Origin: Stagonosporopsis chrysanthemi | Lineage: Eukaryota; Ascomycota; Dothideomycetes; Pleosporales; Didymellaceae | Direction: 5' to 3' | Assembly: GCA_022560025.1 (NCBI GenBank) | Contig: JAFISE010000113.1 | Span: 40,477-104,476 of the forward strand | DNA: 64,000 nucleotides | Shown: in pieces, positions 10,949 through 22,975 of the stretch | How positions within the stretch are numbered: the stretch's first letter is position 1 | Layout of the letters: each line of letters begins with the position of its first letter | The notes under the pieces: generated by a model | What the model saw: only the letters and a program-made list of their open reading frames with translations | What the model was told of the DNA's origin: nothing | Databases searched by the model: none | Position numbers and translations under genes: made by a program

Positions 10949-12976
10949 TTACACATCGTCATAATACTCGGCTCCTTCACTTCTCGATATTTTCTGATGC
11001 GCAACATTCGCTGCCTGTACATCTCCAGCAATCACACTGCTGTGCCTCCTGACCTCCTCTTTCTCGCTCTCGATGTACCTTTGTGGTCGATGTGAAGCAA
11101 TTGCTTCTTTCTCCTTGAACACGAGCAGCGGCGCATGGCCGGAGAAGTATCGGTCCAAGTCCTCAAGCGTCCGACCTGCGGTCTCAGGATAGAACAAGTA
11201 GACTGCGAGGTCGTGAGTGATGGCGGAACGTAGATATGATTGTAGAGCTTACCTATCGGGATGAACGCGAAGTTGAACACACACCAGATGATGTAGAACT
11301 GCCAGCCGAGATTTCGAATCCCTGGTGGCGTCACCTCAACAACCATGAAGTTGAAGATCCTGAGCCATCGATAAGTAAGTTTTGTGTATATGAATAGCCT
11401 GGTACTTACCAGTTCGTCGCTGTTCCTAATGCAGCGCCCTTTGTTCGCATCGCCAATGAGTTGATCTCTGTCGGATATAGCTGTTCCACATAAGCAAAAT
11501 GTTTCGATATTTTGTGAAAGAGAGCGTACCCATGGCACGCCTTGCCAACCGATGCCAAAGAAGATATAGTACAGAAAGAAGAAAGCGATCGATGCCTTCG
11601 CCCATTGCTGGTTCGTGCTCTGGGAGAGCGACGTATCCTCGTTATAACGAATGCATATCGTGATAATACAGTAGCAGAAGAACTGTCCGGCTGCGGCGTA
11701 TATCATCATCTTACGACGGCCCCAGCGTTCGACATTAGGGATGCCGATGAGAGAGAAGAGCAGATAGGATACTGAGTTGCAAGCAGCCAACAAACGGGCG
11801 AGCGTGTTGGACAGGCCCACTGATTCGATCAAAACAGTTGGCAGATAGTAGGATGTTACGTTAATCCCGCTCAACTGTTGCATGGCTTGGGTTCCCATAC
11901 CCAGTACCACTCTTCTGATGGTGTGGGTGCCAGCCTGGTCTCCGGTGCGGCCGCGGAGCAGATCACGCCAACGTACAGCGTGGTCTTTCTCGTACTGCAC
12001 AGCCCATTGAATGTCTTTAGACTGAGCCACGATGTAGGGGTCGGTCACGTCGGTAGCTTCGAGATCAGCAAGAATGCGTTCGGCCTCGTCAACACGTCCC
12101 TTGGCCATGAGCCAGCGAGGCGACTCCGGTAGCCAAGGAACAGTTGCGAAGAGGATGATGATGAAAAGGAATTGAAACGCCAGAGGAACACGCCAGGAAG
12201 CACTGCCGGGAACAAAGCTGATGACATCAGTCAGTTGTGCACGTCAATGTGGAGGAAGAGCTTACGAGAAGCCAAAGGTGACCCAGTTGGATAAAGAGAA
12301 GCCAGCGATGTTCATGATCATCTCGATGACGATTAGTTTGCCGCGCCAACTAGCTTTTGAGGTCTCGCCCTGCCAGACAGGTGCTGTCAACGTTATTTTG
12401 TGTCAACGCTATCCTACGAACACCACAGCTCACCTGTTGATGTGTTGATACCGTTTCCAATCCCGGCTACAATCCTGTAGCACGCTTAGCGATCAACCGT
12501 CGAAGTCGCTAAAGTCCATACCTTCCTACGATCATCTCAGGTACGCCGAACGAGGCGATCTGTATGATAGCACCAATGCTCATGATAGTAGTACCCAGCA
12601 GCACACATTTCTTCCTTCCGAGCGGATCGCCGATAGCACAGACAGAGATGGCACCGAAGAAGCATCCAATATCATAGATGGCCGTTACCGTGCTGATGAG
12701 GGAAGGGTTGTTGTTCAGGTTCAGCTGATCAAGAAAATCTGGGGTTACGACGACACCGCCTTCGGTGTATCAGCATTCGAGACAGCCTGTGGCGTGACGG
12801 GACATACCAAAGACACCTTGGTCGTAGCCGAAGAGAGTCCGTGCGAAGGTCAGTCAATATTCAAAGACACTGCTGTATATGCTCACCATGTCAGTTGCGC
12901 ATGCTACTGTAACCCAGACGGTAAGCCATGTTCCTGTCAGGCCAAAGTATGGCCTCTCGGAGCCAATCCCAAACAT
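10949..12976 (-). CDS. STL1-like MFS sugar/polyol transporter
   Basis: This major facilitator sugar porter of 545 aa has 12 expected membrane helices and is closest in pattern to fungal STL1-type (glycerol/hexose proton symporter) proteins. Nine minus-strand exons sum to whole codons: 12976-12887, 12838-12808, 12759-12522, 12474-12434, 12383-12266, 12217-11530, 11480-11410, 11359-11253 and 11202-10949. Signatures seen are LFGYDQGVFGG in helix 1, GDPLGRKK in loop 2-3, VGRIVAGIGNGINTSTAPVW, PESPRWLMAKGR before the central loop, QQLSGIN in helix 7, ERWGRRK in loop 8-9 and YPETAGRTLEDLD at the end of helix 12. The first intron (12839-12886) has a normal GTGAGC donor, but the required acceptor position reads GG in place of AG, so the 5' end may be mis-spliced or mutated. 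Substrate cannot be assigned. Confidence 0.85.
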
Positions 12977-14213
12977 GATCTTGAGAGGTTCCAAGACCAA
13001 ATGGATAGGCGAGTTACTGTTGTTCAAGGTTCGAATGCTTTGGGCATGAATGCGATTGTCTGAGGTGCCTGGGCTATTTCAATGGAGCACGCGATCCTTG
13101 ACCAGCACTCTGATGCTCTCCTGTAATGACGAAAGACTGCATAGTACATTCGGCGCAATTGGTCGTCTTTGGTGATCGTGAAAGCGGCGGCATGTCAACC
13201 TTGTTGGCTTCCCCGCGATTTGGCCCGGATCGACAACGGCAATCTTATGATTCGGTGAAATCTGCCAACTGACAGTCGTTTGATCTGCTTCAACTTTATG
13301 TTGTCTCCACTTTCGGAGAGAATCTCGCGAGACCAAGAAGGTCTTTGGATATCCCGCAACTATCTGTTGCGCGTCCAGCACAAGCGCCATTTGTGGGGCA
13401 AGGGAGCCATGTTGCGATGACGATGATGTCAGGGTCATGCGTGTTGGAGTAAGCTCGAACCCTCACAGATGCGGCCAGTCAGCGTAGGATGGAAGCTGTG
13501 AACCGCTCGCGTCGTCACAACTGCAGAGCCTCTCGAACATTAAATGGACATGCTGTGACACATCACCAAGCACTCCCCGATATGCTGTAGAAGAGCATAT
13601 GTAGGAACGTGACTTAACACAAGTGTGGCTTTTGGAGTTGTGACAAGCTCCGCAAGAGCTGACAAGCCAGACGGCGGGTTAAGCAAGCTTTGACAGGGCT
13701 GCAGATGGACCAATAGCAAGAACTAGCCCTGGGAGAACCGAACCATGAGGCTGCACTACCTGTTTCCCAGGCAGAGGTCATGAAGAGTAGGGACATGTTG
13801 CGAGCACATGATGAGCACTCTGCACGCTCTACAGTACAATGTTCGTAAAGTTCAAGGGCTTGAGCGACGAGCCCCATGAAATGCTGTAGTCTGTATGACG
13901 TCACCAGATCAACGGATATTAGCATTCAATTTACATGAATCGAGAAGTCTCAAGAGCTGAATGCTGGAGAGACTTTAGAGAATTGGTGCTGCTGCGTCGT
14001 GTGTGTGTGTAAAGCACTCGCGTTTGGGAATCGCGATCCGTGCGGTGCGTGCTTGGCAGGTGCGGGCCTACTCCGAAGGCCAGTTCAATGAATTCAGGGC
14101 GCAGCAGTAACAACACACCGCCCGCGATTCCAGCTCTTTCTCTCGCATGCGCATTATGACCCCGTGAACGATCCGGACCAGCGATTCTCTATTTGACGGC
14201 ATAATTTACCAGC
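12977..14213. other. Intergenic between divergent transporter and AP-1 mu genes
   Basis: This stretch holds the promoters of the minus-strand transporter and plus-strand adaptor genes. A minus frame at 13079-13438 (119 codons) and another at 13614-13925 show no domain and no supporting splice structure. A CTCGAACCC near 13453 is B-box-like on the minus strand but lacks the matching T-stem. Nothing is supported. Confidence 0.45.
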
Positions 14214-15706
14214 ATGGCGTCGGCGGTGTTCTTTCTTGACCTGAAGGGCAAGGTACGCTCGTGGGGTACCTGTGTGGAGGAGCTGCCTGCTAATAGGCAC
14301 ACGTAGACCCTGCTGGCGCGCAATTACCGTGGTGACATTCCCATGTCAGCGGTTGAGAAGTTTCCTGTCTTGCTCAGCGAAGCTGAAGAAGAGAGCTCTG
14401 CCGTCCCGCCATGCTTCTCCAACGAAGGCATCAACTACCTTTACATTCGTCACAACAACCTGTACCTTCTCGCCCTCACCAAGCGCAACACAAATGCCGC
14501 CGAAATTCTGCTCTTCCTCCACAAGATCGTCGAGGTGTTCACAGAGTACTTCAAAGAACTCGAGGAGGAGAGTATACGAGACAACTTTGTCATCATTTAC
14601 GAGTTGTTGGACGAGATGATGGACTTTGGATACCCGCAAACTACAGAGTCGAAGATCCTACAAGAGTACATCACACAAGAGTCACACAAGCTGGAGGTAC
14701 AAGCACGGCCGCCTATTGCAGTCACCAACGCCGTCAGTTGGCGAAGTGAGGGTATTCGATACCGCAAGAATGAAGTCTTTCTCGACGTCGTCGAGTCGCT
14801 CAACCTCCTCGTGTCTGCGAACGGCAATGTACTACGATCCGAGATTCTTGGTGCTATCAAGATGAAGTGCTATTTGTCAGGGATGCCGGAGCTGCGATTG
14901 GGTCTGAACGACAAGGTTATGTTCGAAACAACAGGAAGGGCAACACGAGGAAAGGCGGTCGAGATGGAGGATGTCAAATTCCACCAATGTGTGCGTTTGT
15001 CGAGGTTTGAGAACGACAGGACGATCAGTTTCATCCCACCGGATGGCGAGTTCGAGTTGATGAGCTACCGTCTAAACACACAGGTCAAGCCGTTGATTTG
15101 GGTTGAGTGTATAGTCGAGAGCCACTCTGGGAGCAGGATAGAGTACATGCTGAAGGTGAGCATATCGTCACCTAATTTGGGAAAATGCAGCTAACGCAAG
15201 CTAGGCCAAGGCACAATTCAAGAGGCGAAGCACAGCGAACAACGTCCAAATCTCGATACCCGTACCTGAAGATGCCGATACCCCACGCTTCCGCACGAAC
15301 ATCGGTACCGTACACTATGCGCCGGAAACATCCTCGATAGTATGGAAGATCAAGCAGTTTGGAGGAGGCAAAGAATTCCTAATGCGCGCTGAACTTGGTC
15401 TGCCATCGGTACGTGGCGACGACGAGAAGGGCGGTGGTATGATGGGTGGTTTCGGTGGAAGCATGGGCGGCGTTGGTGGTGGAAAGGCGAAGAGGCCAAT
15501 CAACGTCAAGTTTGAGATTCCATACTTCACAACTAGTGGTATCCAGGTTCGGTACCTGAAGATTATCGAGCCAAAGGTATGTTGCCGCTCGCTGGTTAAT
15601 CCATTTGAAGCTGACGATTGCGAAGCTGCAATACCCGTCGCTGCCTTGGGTACGATACATTACTCAATCAGGCGATATAGCTGTACGGTTGCCGGACGTG
15701 GCTTGA
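14214..15706 (+). CDS. APM1: AP-1 clathrin adaptor complex, mu-1 subunit
   Basis: This medium chain of the AP-1 adaptor (446 aa) binds YxxPhi sorting signals and acts in clathrin traffic between trans-Golgi and endosomes. Four exons are 14214-14252, 14307-15155, 15205-15576 and 15626-15706, with introns of 54, 49 and 49 nt. The N-terminal longin-like domain begins MASAVFFLDLKGK, then TLLARNYRGDIPMSAVEKF, and includes RHNNLYLLALTKRNTNA. The linker holds SWRSEGIRYRKNEVFLDVVE, a hallmark of mu-1, and the C-terminal mu homology domain runs to VRYITQSGDIAVRLPDVA. Length and ending match the family. A Gly/Met-rich insert (GGGMMGGFGGSMGGVGGGK) lies within the mu homology domain at about residue 380, as is common in filamentous fungi. 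Choice of mu-1 over mu-2 rests on the linker and the insert position. Confidence 0.94.
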
Positions 15707-16221
15707 CGGAGAGGGAGCGATTGACTATAGATACACCGAATCAAACTCTTCGGACGCACGACAGCGTTCGACCCCCAAACTTCTTGACGTATGTGAGGCA
15801 GATACCCAGCATGCCGCGGAGCAGTTGTACAACTCAGCAAGTAAGCTCGCCTCATAGACACGCTCGCGCATTGCGCTCCTTGCCGTTATGAAGGTAAGCG
15901 CGACCGCTCAGCTCCGCCGCATCCTGACCGGCTTGTCAGGACTTGTGGCTCTAGGCCCAGTCTTCCATTGCGACACCGTTCTTTGCGAATACATGAATCT
16001 GTATACAGCTAACGGATCGCGAATTGTTCTGTAAGCGGTATCTTCCCCTGGCTCTAGAAAGCTTGACTTACCCTAATGAGCATTGAGCCGAAATGGCGTC
16101 ATCGGCGGTTACTGACCCCCGAGATGAACACTACCGACAGCAACATAAAGACGATCGGTGCACCCCATGAAGTTGACCCAGGGCAAGATTCGCGATACTC
16201 ACGCGGGAACTAGCTTCAGCC
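15707..16221. other. Intergenic, nothing seen
   Basis: This is the 3' flank of the adaptor gene and the 5' flank of the carboxylesterase gene. No frame with domain content, RNA gene or repeat was found. Confidence 0.5.
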
Positions 16222-18105
16222 ATGTGGTCATCTTTGTTAGCCTTGCTAGCGTTGTCCCCTACCACGTTCGCAGCTCCGTCTAAAGGTGCAGCACCCACAG
16301 CCCGCGTCCAAAATGGCACCCTTTCAGGAGTGCATTCAAGTTCTTATAACCAGGATTTCTTTCTTGGTGTTCCTTTTGCACAGCCACCGCTTGGTGATCT
16401 TCGCTTCAGACAAGCTCAGTCTCTGAACACAACGTGGAAGGGCACCCGAGACGCAAAGCAGTACGCGACACATTGCGTCGGATACGGGGTCAGTATTATT
16501 TTCACAAGAGTATCAGTGACACATTCTTATGTCTGCAGCTCGATCAAACGTTTTACAAAGCTTCGGAAGACTGCCTGTATCTCAACGTTGTCCGGCCCTC
16601 CGGCTACGAGAAGAAGAAGCTGCCAGTAGCTTTCTGGATTCATGGCGGAACTTTCACAAACGGTTAGTGATCTCCTGCATCCTTGAGATGTCTGATGCTC
16701 ACAAATGCTTGCAGGCGGAGGAGCAGATCAGCGATATAACCTCTCTTTCATTGTCGAGCAATCTGTCAAGATTGGTAAGCCGATTATTGGGGTCTCAATC
16801 AACTACCGTCTCAATGTTTGGGGCTTCACAAGCTCGAACGAACTCGCTGATGAAGGTCTGCTCAATATTGGCCTAAAAGACCAACGATTAGCTCTTCATT
16901 GGGTACAAGAAAACATCAAGGCTTTCGGAGGTGATCCAAAGAAGGTGACTATCTTTGGTGAGTCAGCTGGCGCCGCCTCAGTTGGCTTCCATGTAGGTTG
17001 CATGTATTCTGATAAGCCCTTGACATCCAGACTGACCGTACAAGCTCACGGCCTACCGCGGCCGCAACGACAAACTCTTTCGTGCCGCGATCGTCCAATC
17101 CGGAGGCCCCATCTTCTACAGCGCACTACGTGGTCGTAACGCCTCCCAAGCCGCTTTCAACACCATCGTCTCTCAAGTCGGCTGTTCCTCTTCTGCCGAC
17201 AAATTGCAGTGTCTTCGCAGCACCCCCTTCGCGACACTCAACGCGACCATGAACGGGACCCTCTCTTCTACCGGCGGCTTCAACCCTGTCACTGACGGCG
17301 ACTTCATCGCCGACTACGGCTCTGCTCAACTCTCTCGCGGCGAATTCGTGAAAGTGCCGCTCGTCGTCGGCGCCAACAGCGATGAAGGTGCCTCTTTCGC
17401 CCCCTACGGCATAAACACTACCGCGCAATTCCAAGCCGCGCTCGCCGCCAACGGGCTTCCGGTGTCCATTCAAAACCTCCTCTTGCAAGCATATCCGGAT
17501 GATCTATCCACCAATGTCATCGCGGCGCTGGGTGACCAGCGCCCGGCCGCCCGCTTCGGCGCACAATTCAGGTAAGGATCGAAGGGAAATTCCAACAAAT
17601 GGGTTTACAATCACTTATTAATCTTTACCACAGACGGGTGGCGACATACATTGGCGACCAGCTCTTCATTGCACCCCGCCGCGCAACCGCAGCAGCCTGG
17701 GCGCAGTACAACACTCCCGCCTACGCGTACCGCTTCAACGCAGACCAAGCCGGGTTCGCGCCTGAACTCGCCGTGAGCCACTTCAAGGAAATCGGGTTCG
17801 TCTTCAACAACATCCAAGGCGTGGGTTTCCGGCCGGACATCAAGCCGTTCGAGGGCAAGCCGGCGCGGTACGCACAGCTCGCAGACTTCATTAGCAAGAG
17901 CTGGGTCGCCTTTGTGGCGGACCTAGATCCGAATGCGTGGAAAGGCAGGAACGCAAGTGTGCCGTTGTGGCCGCGGTACGAGGAGAAGGACCCGCGGGAT
18001 TTTGTGTTTGAGGTTAACACGACAAGTCGTGTGGAGAGTGATACGTGGAGGAAGGAGGGGATTGATTTCATTAATCAGAATGCGCTGGCTGTTTTTGGAA
18101 GGTAG
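16222..18105 (+). CDS. Secreted type-B carboxylesterase / lipase
   Basis: This alpha/beta hydrolase of the type-B carboxylesterase family (555 aa) hydrolyses carboxylic esters outside the cell. Five exons are 16222-16488, 16539-16662, 16715-16992, 17045-17571 and 17634-18105, with introns of 50-62 nt. A signal peptide (MWSSLLALLALSPTTFA) precedes the mature chain. Family marks in order are FLGVPFAQPPLGDLRF, the SEDCLYLNVVRP signature, the oxyanion loop in WIHGGTF, the nucleophile Ser in GESAG at about residue 213, the acid in NSDEGASF, and the probable His in SHFKEIGFVF. Several N-glycosylation sequons (for example NTTW, NASQ, NATM) fit secretion. Donors GTCAGT and GTAGGT are slightly unusual, but the frame is kept through all five exons. 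Substrate is unknown; cutinase or feruloyl esterase families are excluded by the fold signature. Confidence 0.9.
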
Positions 18106-18715
18106 AAAGACAATGTGGGGAAAGGAGTCTGACGACTCTTTCCTGTGTTGCTGGAAAAGTGGGCCATAGGTCTCAAGTTACTCGACTCTGGGGGACCCCC
18201 TCATAACAGATTAGGGCAAGCCAGAGGATAGTTTTTCTGAGGACTTCAACGCTATATATTGTTTGAACAAGTCGGCCTAGAGAATATGAAATCCGAAGAC
18301 CGCCTCTTGAGCATAAGCTACTGAGATATGGCAGTGCTTACGACCCGCTTTTTTCTGCAACAACAGAGTCATTTCGACATCTGGTCCATTACAAGCACCT
18401 GAGATTGTCTAGTCCAAGCAGGTGGCGTTAACAAGACGAGAGCAGGGGAGTCCACCAAATATCCTCATCAACGTAAATTCTGAATCTATCCAGTGTGTCG
18501 AGTAACTGATTTGTGATGTACTGCAAAGATAGGCCACAACAATCGTACAGAGAGGAGCAGTCGAACTTGAACAATTATGCAATTTGTCATTCAGTACGAA
18601 ACAGTGGTATATCATCAACGAGCGTTCTGGCTTCCCAAACAATGATCTCCAGCTCACGTCAAATCCAACTACCTCACTTCATTAATCCATCACAGCACTT
18701 CATTTCTCTCACCAC
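18106..18715. other. Intergenic, nothing seen
   Basis: Convergent 3' flanks of the carboxylesterase and the GPI-type protein genes. No gene or repeat is supported. Confidence 0.5.
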
Positions 18716-19487
18716 TCAAAGACCCACAGCGAGCCCAAGCACAGCAGCACCAATAGCCGCACTGAAACTCACTCCCATGACACCAGCACCGTTCGTACTG
18801 CTTCCCGAGCTCCCTGTCGCTGCGACATCAGACGCACTCGCTGCCGCAACCTGGAGTCCGTACGCGGTAGTCGGGGTCGAGGTGCCGTTGACGACCGCCG
18901 TGCCGACGCTCGTCGTCGTTGTGCTGGCGGTACATCCCGACCATGTGGTCCACGGGGCAGAGGTACTCCAGGGCCCCGCAGTCCAGCCAGGCCAGTCAGA
19001 AGGGGGGCACGCGCTGCCACCCCACCATGCGGTCCAGGGTGCGCTTCGCCAGTCGGTCTTGGTCGACCAGTCGCTCCAGGGGCCCCAGCTGTTGCTTCCC
19101 CAGGGACCGTAGCCGTCGGGGCCTGCGTGAGTTAGTCGTCTATGCGTAGAGTTGAGGTGAGATTCGCGTGAACGTACCTCCCCATCGACCGGGACCGCCG
19201 CCACCACGGCCTCCTGGGCCCCACTTGTCGTCGTCGTTGTCGCCGTCGTGCCAGCCTGGACCCCAGGGTCCGGAGCCGGGGCCATAGCCGCCTGTGGGCC
19301 ATGGCGCAGTGGTGAGTGTGGAGGGAATCACGCCATTACTGACGAGGGAGTTGTAGACTGAGGTCCAGCGGGGCAGATCGGTTGATGCCCATGGAGGAGT
19401 CGCAGCAGGAGAAAGAGGGCCTGCTGTTGTGGTTTGCGAGAAAGCTGGTACAGCGAGGGCTGCGAAGGCTGCGAAGCTGATCTTCAT
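18716..19487 (-). CDS. Trp/Gly-rich secreted, probably GPI-anchored surface protein
   Basis: The predicted protein has 238 aa in two minus-strand exons, 19487-19178 and 19122-18716, with a 55-nt intron. The N-terminus MKISFAAFAALAVPAFS is a clear signal peptide. The middle is dominated by Gly, Pro, Trp and Asp (GPGSGPWGPGWHDGDNDDDK), followed by a Trp-dense part (GPWSDWSTKTDWRSAPWTAW) and a Cys pair (SACPPSDWPGW ... WSGCTAST). A Ser/Thr-rich stretch then leads to SSGSSTNGAG and a hydrophobic C-terminus GVSFSAAIGAAVLGLAVGL, the layout of a GPI attachment signal. It is probably a cell-wall or plasma-membrane surface protein. I do not recognise a named family, so no enzymatic role is proposed. 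Confidence 0.8.
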
Positions 19488-20473
19488 GGCGAACGTTGTT
19501 GTTTTACAATGTTGATGCGGATGTGTCTGCTTTCCTGGATTGCAAGCAGGGGTAAGTTCAAGCTCGGTGTGCTGCCGATGGAGAAACAGTGAGCGTGCTG
19601 CGGTTTGAAGAAAGAATCCACCACGCGACAAGCTCTTCTTCAAATACGCCCAGCGTCACATACGCGGCCCACACCACCATTGGACGCCTCCCGCTGACCT
19701 GAGCCGCAGACCGTCATAGAGTCCGGAGGGGTCCCGCGAGGCTCATCTCATCGCGCTTTGCACATCGCGCCGTGACGTGCGCCAGCTGACGCGTTTCACA
19801 GCTGCAGCGCCGTTCGTGTCCAGCGCGGCAGGGCTCTCAGCCTTACGGGTAGCGCGTGAAGGTGCCGGGCCCAGCGATGCAGGTGTGTTGTCAGAGGAGT
19901 AAGGCGAGAAGCTTTGAGACGACTAAGCACGACCAAGACCTTATGATTCGCTGTCGAAGTGAGTTTGTTTCGAATCATTGGTCGTGTGGTGCTCGATGTG
20001 GATTTCGGAGAATGGGGTGGGGGAGAAACACGGAGCAAGGGTTTTGTTTCCTGCACCAAGCCTGGCGTTTGTCAGTCAGGTGCGTGGTGCGTCATTCCGT
20101 TGTGCAAATCATCCGAAAGAAGCTTTCTTCTCTTGAAGTGTCATCAGGGATTGCAGCTGCTTGGCTGTGTGGAGAGGAAGGGTTGACGTTCTTGAGGTGT
20201 TGATGCCCAAAGTGGAAAGGCCGGGAGGTGATCGGTCGGTGAAACGGGGCCCTCTTTGCCGATAGCTTACTCTTACCAAACAGTAAATACGGTTAGGGCT
20301 CGCAATCTGTGGTCATGTTCGTGTCGTCAGCGTAGACATGTACGCGTACTCGGCGACGTTTACGTGCAGGTAACACCTGATCACAGAAACGGGTTTACAC
20401 AACAGCTCTCAAGTGCACCGATCCAGCTATTGGCTCCTTGGCTATAATTTACCGAGTTATCCTTCCGACCATT
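19488..20473. other. Intergenic, no gene supported
   Basis: The left part is the promoter of the GPI-type protein gene. Frames at 19796-20059 (minus), 19856-20203 and 20256-20447 (plus) show no domain and overlap each other. No RNA gene or repeat is visible. Confidence 0.45.
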
Positions 20474-22336
20474 TTACAGGATCTTTGTCAATCTTTCCTT
20501 CCAACTGGCCTTCTCGCCTGCCATGCCTTCCTCGCCACTGCCGCTGCCACCCAATGAGACACCCTCATCCACATAGCCATGCTGGTCGTAGATTTCGTCC
20601 GGTAGAACTGCTTTGTCGATGAACGTTTCCCGCTGCGGTGCAATGAACATGCTAAGCGCGACGTAGACAAGGCTTGTGGAGACAAAACCAAGGAACCACC
20701 CGAAGTGATACGGCCTCTCTCCCACTCCCACCTCAATGCTCGGAGTGATACTGTGGATAAGGCCTGGCAAGTTGGGGGCCACGCCGACGAGGAAAGCCAC
20801 AATCGCTCGCCAGTTACAACCGTAGGAGTAGCGGTAGATGCCGTGTGGTTGGTAAAGTGCAAGGGTGTCGTATTTCCGCGCGTGAACAAGCCAGAAGTCC
20901 CACACCATGATCGCTGCAATAGGCCCAAGGAAGATGGCGTACGCGACCATGAAGTTGAGGAAGCTGCCCGCGCTCGCAAGAATCTTCCACGGAACCAGCG
21001 CCCAAGCAACCACCGCACAAATCAGCTGGCCTCGCCTGATGTTGACAAAGCGCGGGAAAAGCGCAGTCAAGTCGTTTGCTGCGGACAGAGAGTTTGCAGA
21101 GATGTTGACACCGAGTGCGGCCAGAGCAAAGCTGAAGGCACCGAAGAAGCGGCAAGCGCGATTGTCCCAGTGCGAGATCAATGCAATTGGGTCCCAGTTC
21201 AGTTCGCCGTACTTCACAGCGCCCGCCGAGGAGGCTGCAATACCGATAAATGCGATGAAAGTGAATACGAGCGGCAAGAACGGGACGTAGACGATCTGCC
21301 ACTTGACGCTGACACGGGAGTAGCGAGAAAAGTCGGCCTGAAGGGTGTCAGTTTACTCTACGCCAATGGAAAGTTCCACGAAAAACATACCTGGTTCACT
21401 GAGAGTGTTGCGTAGTTGCCGATGACCGATGTAAGACTCGACAAGAATCCCCACGAGTACGCCGACCCAGACAACGTAGCCTTCTGATTCCACATCTCCC
21501 CGCCGTCTGTCGAAACAAACGCCCAGATCAAAATCGCAATCCACGCAATCGGCACGATAACCGACTTGGCCATGAACAACCAACGGAGGTTATTCGGGTG
21601 CATGCACAGAAACGGCAGCGAGATGAGCCAGAAGAGGAAAAAGCTAATCATTGTATTCGTCTCGATGCCCTGGGATTCCGGGATGCCGTTGTGAAGCGTC
21701 AAGAACGAGGGCCAGATGGCGGCGATCATGCATTTGACTGCGTTGGCTCCGTTCATGTTCTGGATTGCGAACCAGAAGACGGCGAGGACCGCGCGCGATA
21801 CGATGGCGATGTAGGAGCCCCAGAAGCCCCAGGACGCGCGGGCGAGCACGGGAAAGGGCGCGTGGTGGATTACGCCGATTGCGCCGTTGAGGGCGATTAC
21901 GAAGGAGATGATGAAGAAGGCGAGGGCGACGATGCCGAGGGATTCTCGCCAGGTGAGACCTGGTGGGTGTTAGTCGGCGCTTGTGCTGGTGGGCTTTGGG
22001 GGTGCTCGTACCAATTGAGATGATGCTCGAGGCGAATTGCCATGTTGCAGCGCTTCACCCGTGTTAGCGATCGCTTGATTAGCTCTCTTAGATCTCGAGC
22101 TCGTACTTGAAGGCGTCAGATATCCAGTAGGCGATGAAACTCGTGACACCCCATTTTCGATTGTGCCTGGGGACCGGGTCCAAATCCTTATTCGTCCTTG
22201 TGTCGTCAGTACATGTCTGTTGAATGCTGCAGTTCTGAGTCGGCTCCACGACGTACCATCGCGCATTACCCTCGGCAAAGGTTGACTGAGGCTGCTCGAC
22301 CTTGAGCGACAGATGGGGTCGCTCAATGCCCAACAT
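20474..22336 (-). CDS. NCS1 family permease (uracil/uridine/allantoin type)
   Basis: This nucleobase:cation symporter-1 family transporter (567 aa, Fur/Dal4 type) moves uracil, uridine, allantoin or a related compound across the plasma membrane with protons. Four minus-strand exons are 22336-22107, 22052-22012, 21959-21391 and 21337-20474, with introns of 52-54 nt. Marks seen are the N-terminal RHNRKWGVTSFIAYWISDAF, TWQFASSIISIGLTWRESLG in helix 1, HHAPFPVLARASWGFWGSYI, SVNQADFSRYSR at the substrate region, and NISANSLSAANDLTALFP. About 12 hydrophobic helices are present. The C-terminal tail is hydrophilic, with a Gly/Glu/Lys segment that could carry ubiquitin sites. I chose the ATG at 22336 because the upstream in-frame start is only a GTG. 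The exact substrate is unresolved. Confidence 0.92.
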
Positions 22337-22975
22337 CTTGAGATTCACTCGGGACCGTATATTTAACTGCCAGGATACGTCTCGCGAAGGGGACCCAGCA
22401 TATTTAAAGTCCTGCAGCTGTACCCTGGTAAGGATTGTCGGTCACTGCAGCTATCGGCCGTCGAGGCCCAAGAGATAAGCTAGACCCAGCTGCTGCATGC
22501 GTCTGGATGGTTAGACGAACGCCCCAACGATTGGCATCGCACGGCGACCACTTAAAAGGCGAGCGCAAAAGCCGGACGGTCATGGCCGGGATTATACGAT
22601 GCAGGATTCGATCCTATCACTTGAGGCTGCCCGGAGGCTGCCAAATGTCATGCGTAAGAGATAAGGATCCTGGACTTGATCGTCGTGGTGTCGCGTGTTA
22701 TCGGCTACGCTTCCCCGCTTGGGGAAGTTCCCCACGTTGCGATACCGCTAGCGCCACGGAGATGGGAACGAGAAGACCATCTCGTCAGAGCACAGTCGAT
22801 TTAAGGATGATGTATGATAGAACATGTTTGCATAAGGGTATATACATGTCTAGAAACAGGTTCGGCTCAGCCTACCAAGAAGAAGAAAATCCCAAGCCTG
22901 CCAGAGCGCTTGCTATGGTTGTTTGCCAACCACACTGATCACAGTACTCCATGTCGTTCAGATCCAGTCCATCTC
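22337..22975. other. Intergenic: permease promoter and Egh16-like 3' flank
   Basis: This is the upstream region of the minus-strand permease and the 3' flank of the minus-strand Egh16-like gene. A plus frame at 22435-22938 has no domain and an Arg/Cys-rich composition typical of chance frames. Confidence 0.5.

Noticed and set aside
13079..13438. Minus frame of 119 codons upstream of the transporter
   Set aside because: Not recognised, no membrane or signal segment, no supporting signals; it lies within a promoter region.
22337..22348. Start of the NCS1 permease at 22348
   Set aside because: The codon there is GTG; the first ATG in frame is at 22336.
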